Positions 28,038 to 35,875 of a stretch of 64,000 nt of DNA are shown piece after piece (the stretch's first letter is position 1; every line of letters begins with the position of its first letter). The notes beneath the pieces were generated by a model. That model was not told the origin of the DNA. It worked only from the letters and a program-made list of their open reading frames with translations, and ran no database searches. The DNA is from Pseudomonas japonica (GTDB taxonomy: Bacteria; Pseudomonadota; Gammaproteobacteria; Pseudomonadales; Pseudomonadaceae): NCBI RefSeq assembly GCF_013522925.1, contig NZ_JAAMQU010000007.1, forward strand, positions 248,001-312,000. The letters are read 5' to 3'. A program made the translations under genes and the position numbers.

Positions 28038-29399
28038 ATGTTTGCAACTGAGCAAGAGGCCCGGGTGTTCCTTGAACACAACCCGGATATCGAACTGTTC
28101 GAGCTGTTTATCCTTGACGCCAACGGCGTGCCCCGTGGCAAGCTGCTGCACCGCGAGGAGCTGCTGGCCACCTATGCCAGCGGCCGCCCCCTGCCTAGCA
28201 CCATGCTGGGCCTGACCCTCAATGGCGACGACGTGGAAAACTCCGGGTTGGTGTGGGAGGTCGGCGACATCGACTGCCGTGCCTATCCCTTGCCCGGTAG
28301 CCTGGTGCGGCTGCCCTGGCGCCACGTGCCCACGGCGGCGGTACAAGTAAGCCTGCACCCGGTAGAAGGCATGCCCGCGACGGTTGCCGACCCGCGTCAT
28401 GTGCTGGCGCAGGTGATCGAGGGCTTGCAGCACGACGGCTATTACCCGGTGATGGCCTGCGAACTGGAGTTCTATTTGCTCGACCAGCGCCGGGACGCGC
28501 AAGGCCGGCCACAGCCCGCGCTGGACGCCGATGGCGGCCGCCCACGCAGCACTCAGGTCTATGGCCTGCGTGAGCTGGAGCAGATCGAGCCGTTCCTGGC
28601 CGACCTCTATGCCGCGTGCAAGCTGCAAGGCATTCCGGCGCGTACCGCCATTTCAGAATACGCCCCCGGGCAGGTGGAAATTACCTTGGAGCATGGGCCG
28701 GCACTGGCCGCCATGGACCAGGCCGTGCGCTACAAGCGCCTGGTCAAAGGGATCGCTCACCGTCACGGCATGCAAGCCTGCTTCATGGCCAAACCGTTCG
28801 ACCACCTGGCGGGCACCGGCATGCACATGCACGTGAGCCTCACTGATGCCCAGGGCCACAACCTGTATGCCAGCGAAGATAAAGCAGGTACGCCCTTGCT
28901 GCGCCAGTCCCTGGGCGGGATGCTGGAACACCTGCTCGAAAGCCTGCTGCTGTTCTGCCCCAATGCCAACTCTTACCGCCGCTTCCAGGCCAACAGCTAT
29001 GCGCCGCTGGCCCCAACCTGGGGCGTGGACAACCGTACGGTGAGCCTGCGGGTACCCGGCGGCCCTGCGCCCACTCGACATATCGAGCACCGTATCTGCG
29101 GCGCGGATGCCAACCCCTACCTGGCCGCTGCGGCGATCCTGGCGGCGATCCATGACGGTGTAACGCGGGAACTGGCCCCCGGCGCGCCTGTGCAGGGCAA
29201 TGGCTATGCCCAGGCAACCACTTTGCTGCCTACCGACTGGTTGAGCGCCCTGGAAGCCATGGGTGGTTCAGCCTGGGCGAGGGAGGCCTTCGGCGCTGGC
29301 TTCATGCAGGTGTATATGGCCGTGAAGCGCGCCGAATATCGGCAGTTCATGGCTGAAGTCAGCGAACAAGACTGGCGCTGGTATCTGACCCAGGCCTGA
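28038..29399 (+). CDS. Glutamine-synthetase-like gamma-glutamyl-amine ligase (PuuA/PauA type)
   Basis: About 453 residues, the length of type I GS-like enzymes. The catalytic metal-binding blocks are visible: ACELEFYLLD, EYAPGQVEITLEHG, GTGMHMHVSL (the GS HxH region), NSYRRFQANSYAP and HIEHRICGADANPYLAAAAILA. These are characteristic of gamma-glutamylputrescine synthetase and its Pseudomonas Pau paralogues, which ligate glutamate to a polyamine or other amine using ATP. The gene is followed after 22 bases by an FAD oxidase of the PuuB type, as in gamma-glutamylated amine catabolism. The start is uncertain. ATG 28038 (MFATEQEA) is chosen; GTG 28002 would add 12 residues. Confidence 0.82.
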   Translation: MFATEQEARVFLEHNPDIELFELFILDANGVPRGKLLHREELLATYASGRPLPSTMLGLTLNGDDVENSGLVWEVGDIDCRAYPLPGSLVRLPWRHVPTAAVQVSLHPVEGMPATVADPRHVLAQVIEGLQHDGYYPVMACELEFYLLDQRRDAQGRPQPALDADGGRPRSTQVYGLRELEQIEPFLADLYAACKLQGIPARTAISEYAPGQVEITLEHGPALAAMDQAVRYKRLVKGIAHRHGMQACFMAKPFDHLAGTGMHMHVSLTDAQGHNLYASEDKAGTPLLRQSLGGMLEHLLESLLLFCPNANSYRRFQANSYAPLAPTWGVDNRTVSLRVPGGPAPTRHIEHRICGADANPYLAAAAILAAIHDGVTRELAPGAPVQGNGYAQATTLLPTDWLSALEAMGGSAWAREAFGAGFMQVYMAVKRAEYRQFMAEVSEQDWRWYLTQA

Positions 29400-29421
29400 G
29401 CCTGTATCCGGAGAAATGGAA

Positions 29422-30705
29422 ATGACAGCTCGAAGCCCTTCGTATTACACGGCCACTATTGCCGAGGAGAGCGACTACCCCGTTTGCCAGGGCAGCCATG
29501 AGGTAGACATCGCAATTATCGGCGGCGGCTTCACCGGCGTAGCCACGGCAGTGGAGCTGGCCGAGCGCGGCTTTCGCGTGGCCATCGTGGAGCAGAACAA
29601 GATTGGCTGGGGCGCCAGTGGGCGCAACGGCGGGCAGGTAACAGGCAGCCTGTCCGGTGATGAAGCCATGCGCAAGCAGATGCGTGCGCACCTGGGCGAT
29701 GACGTGGATGACTTCATCTGGGCGTTGCGCTGGCGGGGCCATGCCATCATCGAAGAACGCGTGCGCCGTTACGGCATCGCCTGCGACCTCAAGCATGGGC
29801 ACCTGCATGCCGCCATGAAGCCCGCCCATATGGACGAATTGCGGGCGAGCTTCGATGAAGCCCGGGCCCGTGGCATGGGGGATGACGTGACCCTGTTGGA
29901 CCAGGCCGGGGTGCGCGACCACCTGCAAAGCGACCTGTACGTCGGCGCGCTGAAAAACACCCGCAACCTGCACCTGCACCCGCTCAACCTGTGCCTGGGC
30001 GAAGCCCGCGCGGCCCAAGGCCTGGGCGCGCTGGTGTTCGAGCACAGCGAGGTGCTGGAGATCGTTCACGGTGACCGGCCAGCGGTTGTTACCCGTAACG
30101 GCCGTATCAATGCCGCGCAGGTGGTCTTGGCCGGGGACGTGTATCACAAACTGGAGCCGGCGAAGCTTGCCGGCAAGATCTTCCCCGCCATGGGCGGCAT
30201 TGTGACCACCGCGCCGCTAGGGGAGCTGGCCCGTACACTTAACCCGCAGGACCTGGCAGTGTATGACTGCCGGTTTGTGCTGGATTACTACCGCTTCACC
30301 GCCGATGGCCGCTTGCTGTTCGGCGGGGGCGCCAACTATTCCGGGCGGGATTCGCGGGATATCGCCGGCGAGCTGCGCCCGTGCATCGAGCGCACCTTCC
30401 CGCAACTCAAAGGCGTACAGATCGACTTCCAGTGGAGCTGCGCCATGGGCATCGTGATCAATCGCATTCCCCAGTTGGGCAAGCTGTCCAGCAACGTATG
30501 GTACTGCCAGGGCTACTCAGGCCATGGCATCGCAACCAGCCATATCATGGGCGAGATCATGGCCGAAGCCGTGAGCGGGACGCTGGAGCGCTTCGACACC
30601 TTTGCACAATGCCGACACGTGCGAGTGCCCGCCGGCAGGTTGCTAGGCAACCCGTTGCTGGCGGCGGGGATGTGGTATTACCAGATGCTGGAGAAGTTGC
30701 GATAG
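29422..30705 (+). CDS. FAD-dependent amine oxidoreductase (PuuB/PauB type)
   Basis: A 427-residue DAO-family flavoenzyme. The FAD motif IAIIGGGFTGVATAVELAERG is near residue 32, GWGASGRNGGQV follows, and the C-terminal WYCQGYSGHGIATSHIMGE closes the cofactor site. These blocks match gamma-glutamylputrescine oxidase PuuB and related enzymes, which oxidise the glutamylated amine to the aldehyde. ATG 29422 is chosen over 29416 because GGAG lies 8 bases upstream of the former and only 2 of the latter. Together with the preceding ligase it forms two consecutive steps. The aldehyde dehydrogenase and hydrolase steps are not in this window. Confidence 0.85.
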   Translation: MTARSPSYYTATIAEESDYPVCQGSHEVDIAIIGGGFTGVATAVELAERGFRVAIVEQNKIGWGASGRNGGQVTGSLSGDEAMRKQMRAHLGDDVDDFIWALRWRGHAIIEERVRRYGIACDLKHGHLHAAMKPAHMDELRASFDEARARGMGDDVTLLDQAGVRDHLQSDLYVGALKNTRNLHLHPLNLCLGEARAAQGLGALVFEHSEVLEIVHGDRPAVVTRNGRINAAQVVLAGDVYHKLEPAKLAGKIFPAMGGIVTTAPLGELARTLNPQDLAVYDCRFVLDYYRFTADGRLLFGGGANYSGRDSRDIAGELRPCIERTFPQLKGVQIDFQWSCAMGIVINRIPQLGKLSSNVWYCQGYSGHGIATSHIMGEIMAEAVSGTLERFDTFAQCRHVRVPAGRLLGNPLLAAGMWYYQMLEKLR

Positions 30706-30711
30706 AGAAGG

Positions 30712-30732
30712 TGTGGGGCCACAGGCCCCACA
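30712..30732. terminator. Hairpin between convergent amine oxidase and fadD1
   Basis: TGTGGGGCC (30712-30720), loop ACA, GGCCCCACA (30724-30732): a perfect 9-bp stem directly after the oxidase stop and before the convergent fadD1 end. Confidence 0.55.
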
Positions 30733-30746
30733 GGCTGGGCGTGAGC

Positions 30747-32444
30747 TCAAGCAGTTTTCTTGAGGCCCAGCTTCTTCAGCTCGGCGTCACGCAGTTCCCG
30801 GCGCAGTATCTTGCCCACGTTGGTAGTAGGCAAGGTATCGCGGAATTCCACGGCCTTGGGCACCTTGTAGCCGGTCATGTTGGCGCGCATGTGGTCCAGC
30901 ACCTGATCGCGGGTAAGGGTCATGCCGGGCTTGACCACCACGAACACTTTGATCGCCTCGCCGGATTTGTCATCCGGAATACCGATGGCGGCGCATTGCA
31001 GCACGCCCGGCAAGGTCACGAGCACGTCTTCCAGTTCGTTGGGGTACACGTTGAAGCCAGACACCAGGATCATGTCCTTCTTGCGATCGACGATACGCAG
31101 GTAGCCATCGGGCTGGATCACGGCGATGTCGCCGGTTTTGAGCCAACCGTCGGCATCGAGGATTTCCGCGGTTGCGTCAGGCCGCTCCCAGTAACCCTTC
31201 ATCACCTGAGGGCCCTTCACGCAGAGCTCGCCCGTTTCGCCGAAGCCCAGTTCACGGCCTTCGTCGTCGGTTACCCGGCACAACGTGGACGGCACCGGGA
31301 TGCCGATGGTGCCGATCTGCACCGCCTGCTTGGGGTTCACCGTGGCCACGGGGCTGGTTTCGGTCATTCCATAGCCTTCGCAGATGGAACAGCCCGTCAC
31401 TTCGCGCCAGCGTTCGGCTACAGCAGCCTGCAGGGCCATGCCGCCAGAAAGGGTGAGCTTGAGCGTGGAAAAATCGAGCCGGCGGAAATCCGCGTTATTG
31501 CACAGGGCAACGAAGAGGGTGTTGAGCCCTACGAAACCGCTGAACTTCCACTTGCCCAGCTCCTTGACCATGGCCGACAGGTCGCGAGGGTTGCTGATCA
31601 GGATGTTGTGGTTACCCATCAGCATCATGGCCATGCAATGGAAGGTAAAGGCATAGATGTGGTAGAGCGGCAGCGGCGTGATCAACACCTCGCTGCCCTC
31701 GGCCAGGTTCGACCCCATCAATGCCTTGCACTGCAGCATGTTGGCTACCAGGTTGCGGTGGGTGAGCATCGCACCCTTGGCCACGCCCGTGGTACCGCCA
31801 GTGTACTGAAGCACAGCCACGTCTTCGCTGGCCGGGGACGCCTCGCGTACCGCCACGCCACGGCCCAGTGCCAGGGCCTGATTGAAGCGTATGGCGCCGG
31901 GAATGTGGTAGGCCGGCACCATCTTTTTCACGTACCGCACCACACTGTTTACCAGCAGCCGCTTGAGCGGCGGCAGCAGGTCGGCCACTTCTGTCACGAT
32001 CACATGGCGCACGGAGGTTTTTGGCACAACTGCCTGTGCCAGATGCGCCATGTTGGCCAGGCACACCAGCGCCTTGGCGCCGGAGTCCTTGAACTGGTGC
32101 TCCATCTCGCGGGCGGTGTACAACGGGTTGGTGTTCACCACGATCAGGCCGGCGCGAATGGCGCCGAATACCGCTACGGGATACTGCAACACATTGGGCA
32201 GCTGCACGGCAATACGGTCACCGGGCACCAGGTCGGTATGCTGCTGCAACCAGGCCGCGAAGGCACCGGACAGCTCATACAGCTCGCCATAGGTAAGGGT
32301 TTTTCCCAGGTTGCTGAACGCTGGCTTGTCGGCGAACCGCCGGCACGACTGCTGGAGCACCGCCTGAATATTCGGGTATGCGTCTGGATCGATCTCGGCG
32401 GGGATCCCCGGCGGGTACTTGTCTGTCCAGAAATTGTCGGCCAT
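30747..32444 (-). CDS. fadD1: Long-chain fatty-acid-CoA ligase FadD1
   Basis: A 565-residue ANL-superfamily enzyme activating fatty acids to acyl-CoA for beta-oxidation. The AMP-binding P-loop YTGGTTGVAKGAMLTH, the A5 motif EGYGMTETSPV, WLKTGDIAV, the hinge KKDMILVSGFNVYPNE and the catalytic lysine in TNVGKILRREL are all intact. The N-terminus MADNFWTDKYPPGIPAEID is typical of the family. It lies downstream of a paralogue on the same strand, in the order phaJ1 / fadD2 / fadD1 known from P. aeruginosa, hence the name. The 174-base gap from fadD2, with a palindrome at its upstream end, suggests its own regulated promoter. Confidence 0.92.
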   Translation of the reverse strand: MADNFWTDKYPPGIPAEIDPDAYPNIQAVLQQSCRRFADKPAFSNLGKTLTYGELYELSGAFAAWLQQHTDLVPGDRIAVQLPNVLQYPVAVFGAIRAGLIVVNTNPLYTAREMEHQFKDSGAKALVCLANMAHLAQAVVPKTSVRHVIVTEVADLLPPLKRLLVNSVVRYVKKMVPAYHIPGAIRFNQALALGRGVAVREASPASEDVAVLQYTGGTTGVAKGAMLTHRNLVANMLQCKALMGSNLAEGSEVLITPLPLYHIYAFTFHCMAMMLMGNHNILISNPRDLSAMVKELGKWKFSGFVGLNTLFVALCNNADFRRLDFSTLKLTLSGGMALQAAVAERWREVTGCSICEGYGMTETSPVATVNPKQAVQIGTIGIPVPSTLCRVTDDEGRELGFGETGELCVKGPQVMKGYWERPDATAEILDADGWLKTGDIAVIQPDGYLRIVDRKKDMILVSGFNVYPNELEDVLVTLPGVLQCAAIGIPDDKSGEAIKVFVVVKPGMTLTRDQVLDHMRANMTGYKVPKAVEFRDTLPTTNVGKILRRELRDAELKKLGLKKTA

Positions 32445-32600
32445 GGGAACCCTGCTCCTCGTGCAGCGAGATCACCGCATTCGATGCGGTTTTTATAGAT
32501 ATGGTGAAAAGCGGGCCGAGATTATCAGCTTTGCGAAAGACCGCCTAGAGCCCGACCGGGCTCCAAGGTCATACTCGAAACCGAATATGAAACTTCGGTC

Positions 32601-32626
32601 ACGTTTAGAGTAATTACCCTAAACGT
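32601..32626. promoter_or_regulatory. 26-bp near-perfect palindrome between fadD2 and fadD1
   Basis: ACGTTTAG-x-GTAATTAC-x-CTAAACGT is symmetric at all but one base pair. It overlaps the TAG stop of fadD2 (32619-32621) and lies about 160 bases upstream of fadD1. No T run follows, so an operator for a dimeric regulator of fatty-acid genes is as likely as a transcript-end hairpin. Confidence 0.45.
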
Positions 32627-34346
32627 TCTGGGCCGCAGCGGCTTCAGGGACCGCTGCGGGGGCTTCGTCGCGGAGGGCGCGGCGCAGGATTTTCCCGACG
32701 GGCGTCATTGGCAGGCTGTCGCGCACCACGATCTGGCGGGGCACTTTATAAGCGGCGAGGTTCTCTCGGCACCATGCGCTGAGTGCAGGCACGTCCAGCG
32801 TCCCCTCGCGAGAAACCACAAAAAGCCGCACAGCTTCGCCGGTACGGTCGTCCGGCACGCCGATGGCCGCGCAGTTAAGCACCTGCGGGTGGGCCATGAC
32901 CACGTCCTCGACTTCATTGGGGTACACGTTGAAGCCCGACACGATGATCATGTCCTTCTTGCGGTCGACGATACGTACGAAGCCGCTGTCTTCGATTACC
33001 GCGATGTCACCGGTTTTCAACCAGCCCTCGCTGTCGATGGTTTCGGCGGTTGCGTCAGGCCGTTGCCAGTAGCCCTTCATCACTTGCGGGCCCTTGACGC
33101 ACAATTCCCCCGGCTCCCCGAGCGCAAGTTCATCGCCCTGCTCGTTCACTATCCGTAGCGCGGTACCCACGGCCGGTATACCCACCGTGCCCAGGCGGGC
33201 GGCCTCGCCATACGGGTTGGTGCACACCACCGGCGAGGTTTCGGTCAGGCCATAGCCTTCCGAGATGCGGCAGCCGGTGAGTGTTTCCCAGCGGTCGGCG
33301 GTGGCCTTCACCAGCGCGGTGCCACCAGAGTTGGTGACCTTCAAGCCGGAGAAGTCCAGGCTGGCGAAACCTGGGTGGTCCATCAACGCAACGAACAGGG
33401 TATTGAGCCCCACCAGCGAGGTGAAGCGCCAGCGGCTCAGCTCCTTGATGAATGCGGGAATGTCCCGGGGGTTAGTGATGAGCACGTTGTGATTGCCGGT
33501 GACCATCATGCACATGCAGTTCGCCGTGAAAGCATAGATGTGGTACAGCGGCAGCGGCGCAATGGCGGTCTCTTCGCCTTCGTGCATCAGGCGCTGGCCA
33601 TCCGGGCCCACCTGCGCGAACCATGCCTGCATCTGCTGCATGTTGGCGAGCAGGTTGCCATGGGTGAGCATCGCCCCCTTGGCCTGGCCAGTGGTGCCGC
33701 CGGTATATTGCAAAACAGCGATGTCCTCTCGCTGCAGCGGCACCGGTGTTACCCCGCCCTTGCGGCCGATACGCAGCGCTTCGTTGAAGCGGATCGCGTT
33801 GGGCAAGTGATAGTCGGGCACCATCTTCTTGAACCGGGCTACCGCCAGGTTCACCAGCCATCCCTTGGCGGCGGGAAGCATGTCCCCCATCCGGGCCTCG
33901 ATAAGGTACTCAAGCGGTGTATCCGCAGCCACCTCCTGTACCCGGTCACCGAACAGGTTGAGGTACACCAGCGCCCGCGCGCCGGAATCATTGAACTGGT
34001 GGCGCATTTCCCGGGCGGTATACAGCGGGTTGGTGTTAACCACGATCAACCCCGCGATCAAGGCGCCGAACACCGCGATCGGGTATTGCAGCACGTTGGG
34101 CAACTGCACCGCGATGCGGTCCCCTGGTACGAGGCTGGTGTGCTGTTGCAGCCAGGAGGCAAAGGCGAAAGCCTCGCGCTCCAGCTCCCCGTAGCTCAAG
34201 GTGCGACCCATGTTGCTGAAGGCAGGCTTGTGGGCGAAGGCACGGCACGAATGCACGAACACCTCGGGCACCGATTGCCAGGCGGTGAGGTCGATTTCGG
34301 CGGGTACCCCGGCGGGGCGCTTGTCGTTCCAGAAGTCAGGTTGCAT
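32619..34346 (-). CDS. fadD2: Long-chain fatty-acid-CoA ligase FadD2
   Basis: A 575-residue paralogue of the next gene with all acyl-CoA synthetase motifs: YTGGTTGQAKGAMLTHGN, EGYGLTETSPVVC, WLKTGDIAV, KKDMIIVSGFNVYPNE and TPVGKILRRALRD with the catalytic lysine. The Ala/Pro-rich tail (about 15 residues) is extra relative to FadD1. ATG 34346 (MQPDFWNDKRPAGVPAEID) is chosen because it aligns with the FadD1 start and has GGGGAAA upstream; the longer frame is not supported. It is divergent from the phaJ1-type hydratase, 172 bases away. Confidence 0.92.
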   Translation of the reverse strand: MQPDFWNDKRPAGVPAEIDLTAWQSVPEVFVHSCRAFAHKPAFSNMGRTLSYGELEREAFAFASWLQQHTSLVPGDRIAVQLPNVLQYPIAVFGALIAGLIVVNTNPLYTAREMRHQFNDSGARALVYLNLFGDRVQEVAADTPLEYLIEARMGDMLPAAKGWLVNLAVARFKKMVPDYHLPNAIRFNEALRIGRKGGVTPVPLQREDIAVLQYTGGTTGQAKGAMLTHGNLLANMQQMQAWFAQVGPDGQRLMHEGEETAIAPLPLYHIYAFTANCMCMMVTGNHNVLITNPRDIPAFIKELSRWRFTSLVGLNTLFVALMDHPGFASLDFSGLKVTNSGGTALVKATADRWETLTGCRISEGYGLTETSPVVCTNPYGEAARLGTVGIPAVGTALRIVNEQGDELALGEPGELCVKGPQVMKGYWQRPDATAETIDSEGWLKTGDIAVIEDSGFVRIVDRKKDMIIVSGFNVYPNEVEDVVMAHPQVLNCAAIGVPDDRTGEAVRLFVVSREGTLDVPALSAWCRENLAAYKVPRQIVVRDSLPMTPVGKILRRALRDEAPAAVPEAAAAQNV

Positions 34347-34518
34347 TGTTGTTTTCCCCTGCTTGGGTGCGGGCTTCATGCCAGCGCAGCCTTGAGGCGA
34401 AAGTAGCAGCTGAGGCGTTGATGGCAATCCCGGAACAGGCGTTATTTACATCCTGAATTGATTAGCCGAAGCCACAAGGCGATACACTAGGCATTTACGC
34501 GAACAGGACCGTTTCTGC

Positions 34519-34989
34519 ATGACCGCCAGCACCAATACCCCCTATGAAGCCCTCGAAGTCGGCCAGACCGCCAGCTACAGCGAAACGATAACAGAGCGCC
34601 ATATCCAGCTGTTCGCCGAGCTTTCGGGTGACCGCAACCCGGTGCACCTGGACGCCGAATACGCGGCCAAAACCATCTTCAAGGAGCGCATCGCCCACGG
34701 CATGATCAGCGGCGCCCTCATCAGCGCGGCCGTGGCCTGCGAACTGCCAGGCCCGGGGACCATCTACCTGGGCCAGCAAATGTCTTTCCAGAAACCCGTA
34801 AAGCTGGGCGACACCCTCACTGTGCGCCTGGAAATCCTCGAGAAGCTGCCCAAGTTCAAGGTGCGCATCGCCACGCGCGTGTTCAACCAGCGGGACGAAC
34901 TGGTCGTGGATGGCGAAGCGGAGATCCTGGCGCCCCGCAAGCAGCAGAGCGTGACCCTCACTCAATTGCCACCGATCACGGTAGGCTGA
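34519..34989 (+). CDS. phaJ1: (R)-specific enoyl-CoA hydratase, MaoC-like (PhaJ)
   Basis: A 156-residue single hot-dog-fold hydratase. The catalytic dyad of the R-hydratase motif is seen as SGDRNPVHLD (D38, H43), and IAHGMISGALISAAVA forms the central helix. It converts trans-2-enoyl-CoA from beta-oxidation to (R)-3-hydroxyacyl-CoA, the monomer for medium-chain polyhydroxyalkanoate. The length, the C-terminus LPPITVG and the location beside fadD2/fadD1 match PhaJ1 of Pseudomonas (PA3302 in P. aeruginosa, from memory). The position divergent from two fatty-acyl ligases fits supply of PHA precursors. Confidence 0.85.
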   Translation: MTASTNTPYEALEVGQTASYSETITERHIQLFAELSGDRNPVHLDAEYAAKTIFKERIAHGMISGALISAAVACELPGPGTIYLGQQMSFQKPVKLGDTLTVRLEILEKLPKFKVRIATRVFNQRDELVVDGEAEILAPRKQQSVTLTQLPPITVG

Positions 34990-35009
34990 GCGCTTCACCG
35001 AGGGCAGGC

Positions 35010-35033
35010 AAAAAAAAGGCGGCCGAAGCCGCC
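35010..35033 (-). terminator. Rho-independent terminator of the small minus-strand genes
   Basis: GGCGGC-CGAA-GCCGCC (35018-35033) with eight A on the plus-strand left side, i.e. a T run following the hairpin on the minus strand. It serves the genes at 35122-35667 and lies just beyond the convergent phaJ1 stop. Confidence 0.75.
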
Positions 35034-35121
35034 CAATATGCCTTGCGTGCCCGAGGTCAGCGGGGAGCCGCCTCGAGGTACGAACCTTACCGCCCCGGGC
35101 CGCATCACGAGCTGATCGGGG

Positions 35122-35280
35122 TCAATGCTTTTTCGGTTTTTTCCGGGCTTTCTTCTTCGCCGTCATCGGCATGGCCTGCTCGAAGGCGCGGCGCACTTCA
35201 GCCAGGCGCTTGTCGTTGAGATCATGCTGGCGACGGGCGCGCTCAGTGGCGAAATCCAGAAGGTTGTCGTCTTGGCTCAT
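35122..35280 (-). CDS. Small basic protein of unknown function
   Basis: 52 residues, beginning MSQDDNLLDFATERARRQHD and ending in a lysine/arginine tail (TAKKKARKKPKKH). The N-terminal half is an acidic-to-amphipathic helix and the tail would bind nucleic acid or acidic surfaces. I recognise no domain. The ATG at 35280 is preferred over the longer frame, which begins upstream of any ribosome site. It is in line with the proline-rich gene behind it and is followed by a strong terminator, which supports expression. Confidence 0.6.
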   Translation of the reverse strand: MSQDDNLLDFATERARRQHDLNDKRLAEVRRAFEQAMPMTAKKKARKKPKKH

Positions 35281-35340
35281 GGTCGTGGCACGTAAAAAAG
35301 GTGTGCGCCTATCATGGCGCGTCCCTGCCACGATGGCCAG

Positions 35341-35667
35341 TCACACTTCGAGGTCCACCCACAGGCCTTGGCGAGGTGGCGCGTCCATCAGCGGCACGGC
35401 AGGCACGGTGTTATCGGCGTTCAACACGTCGCCAGGCACCACCAGGGCCGCTTCGGGCTCACCCTCACGTTGCCTGCGGCGACGGCGCTCCTCATGCTCG
35501 CGCAGCAACAGCGCCGCGTCTTCGCGTTCACGGTTGCGCAAATCGATATCGGTGTCGGCCGAAGGCGGCTGCGCCGGGGCAACCGGTGGGATTTCCGGGT
35601 TGGGCTTGACCGGGTCCAGCTGGGGGTTCACTGGCACGAAGGGCTGTAATGTCACGGGTGGAATCAT
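35341..35667 (-). CDS. Hypothetical proline-rich protein
   Basis: 108 residues. The first 35 are rich in Pro and Val (PFVPVNPQLDPVKPNPEIPP). A charged helix RNREREDAALLLREHEERRRRRQREGE follows in two arginine-rich runs, then a short tail ending QGLWVDLEV. No signal peptide or known domain is seen. It is divergent from rapA, 208 bases away, in the position of small hypothetical genes that accompany rapA in Pseudomonas. Confidence 0.6.
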   Translation of the reverse strand: MIPPVTLQPFVPVNPQLDPVKPNPEIPPVAPAQPPSADTDIDLRNREREDAALLLREHEERRRRRQREGEPEAALVVPGDVLNADNTVPAVPLMDAPPRQGLWVDLEV

Positions 35668-35875
35668 CTCGCCTCCAGGCGCCTGCCAGGTCGGCTACCG
35701 ATCGTCAGGGGTGAGAACGGAGGGCTGGCTGACCAGCGTATCGGCCGACCGCTTGTAAAGTTGAGCCCGGATAGAGACCAGCCGTCGGCAAAGCTGGCCT
35801 ACAATTGCGCGAGGCGACTTTGGTTCCAGCGGGGTGTTCCGTTAGAATCCTCGGCTTTTGCAGGCGGAGTAAGGC

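Noticed and set aside
27794..28051. An 85-codon plus-strand frame between hrpA and the GS-like gene
   Set aside because: No ribosome site, no family resemblance, and it overlaps the start of the next gene.
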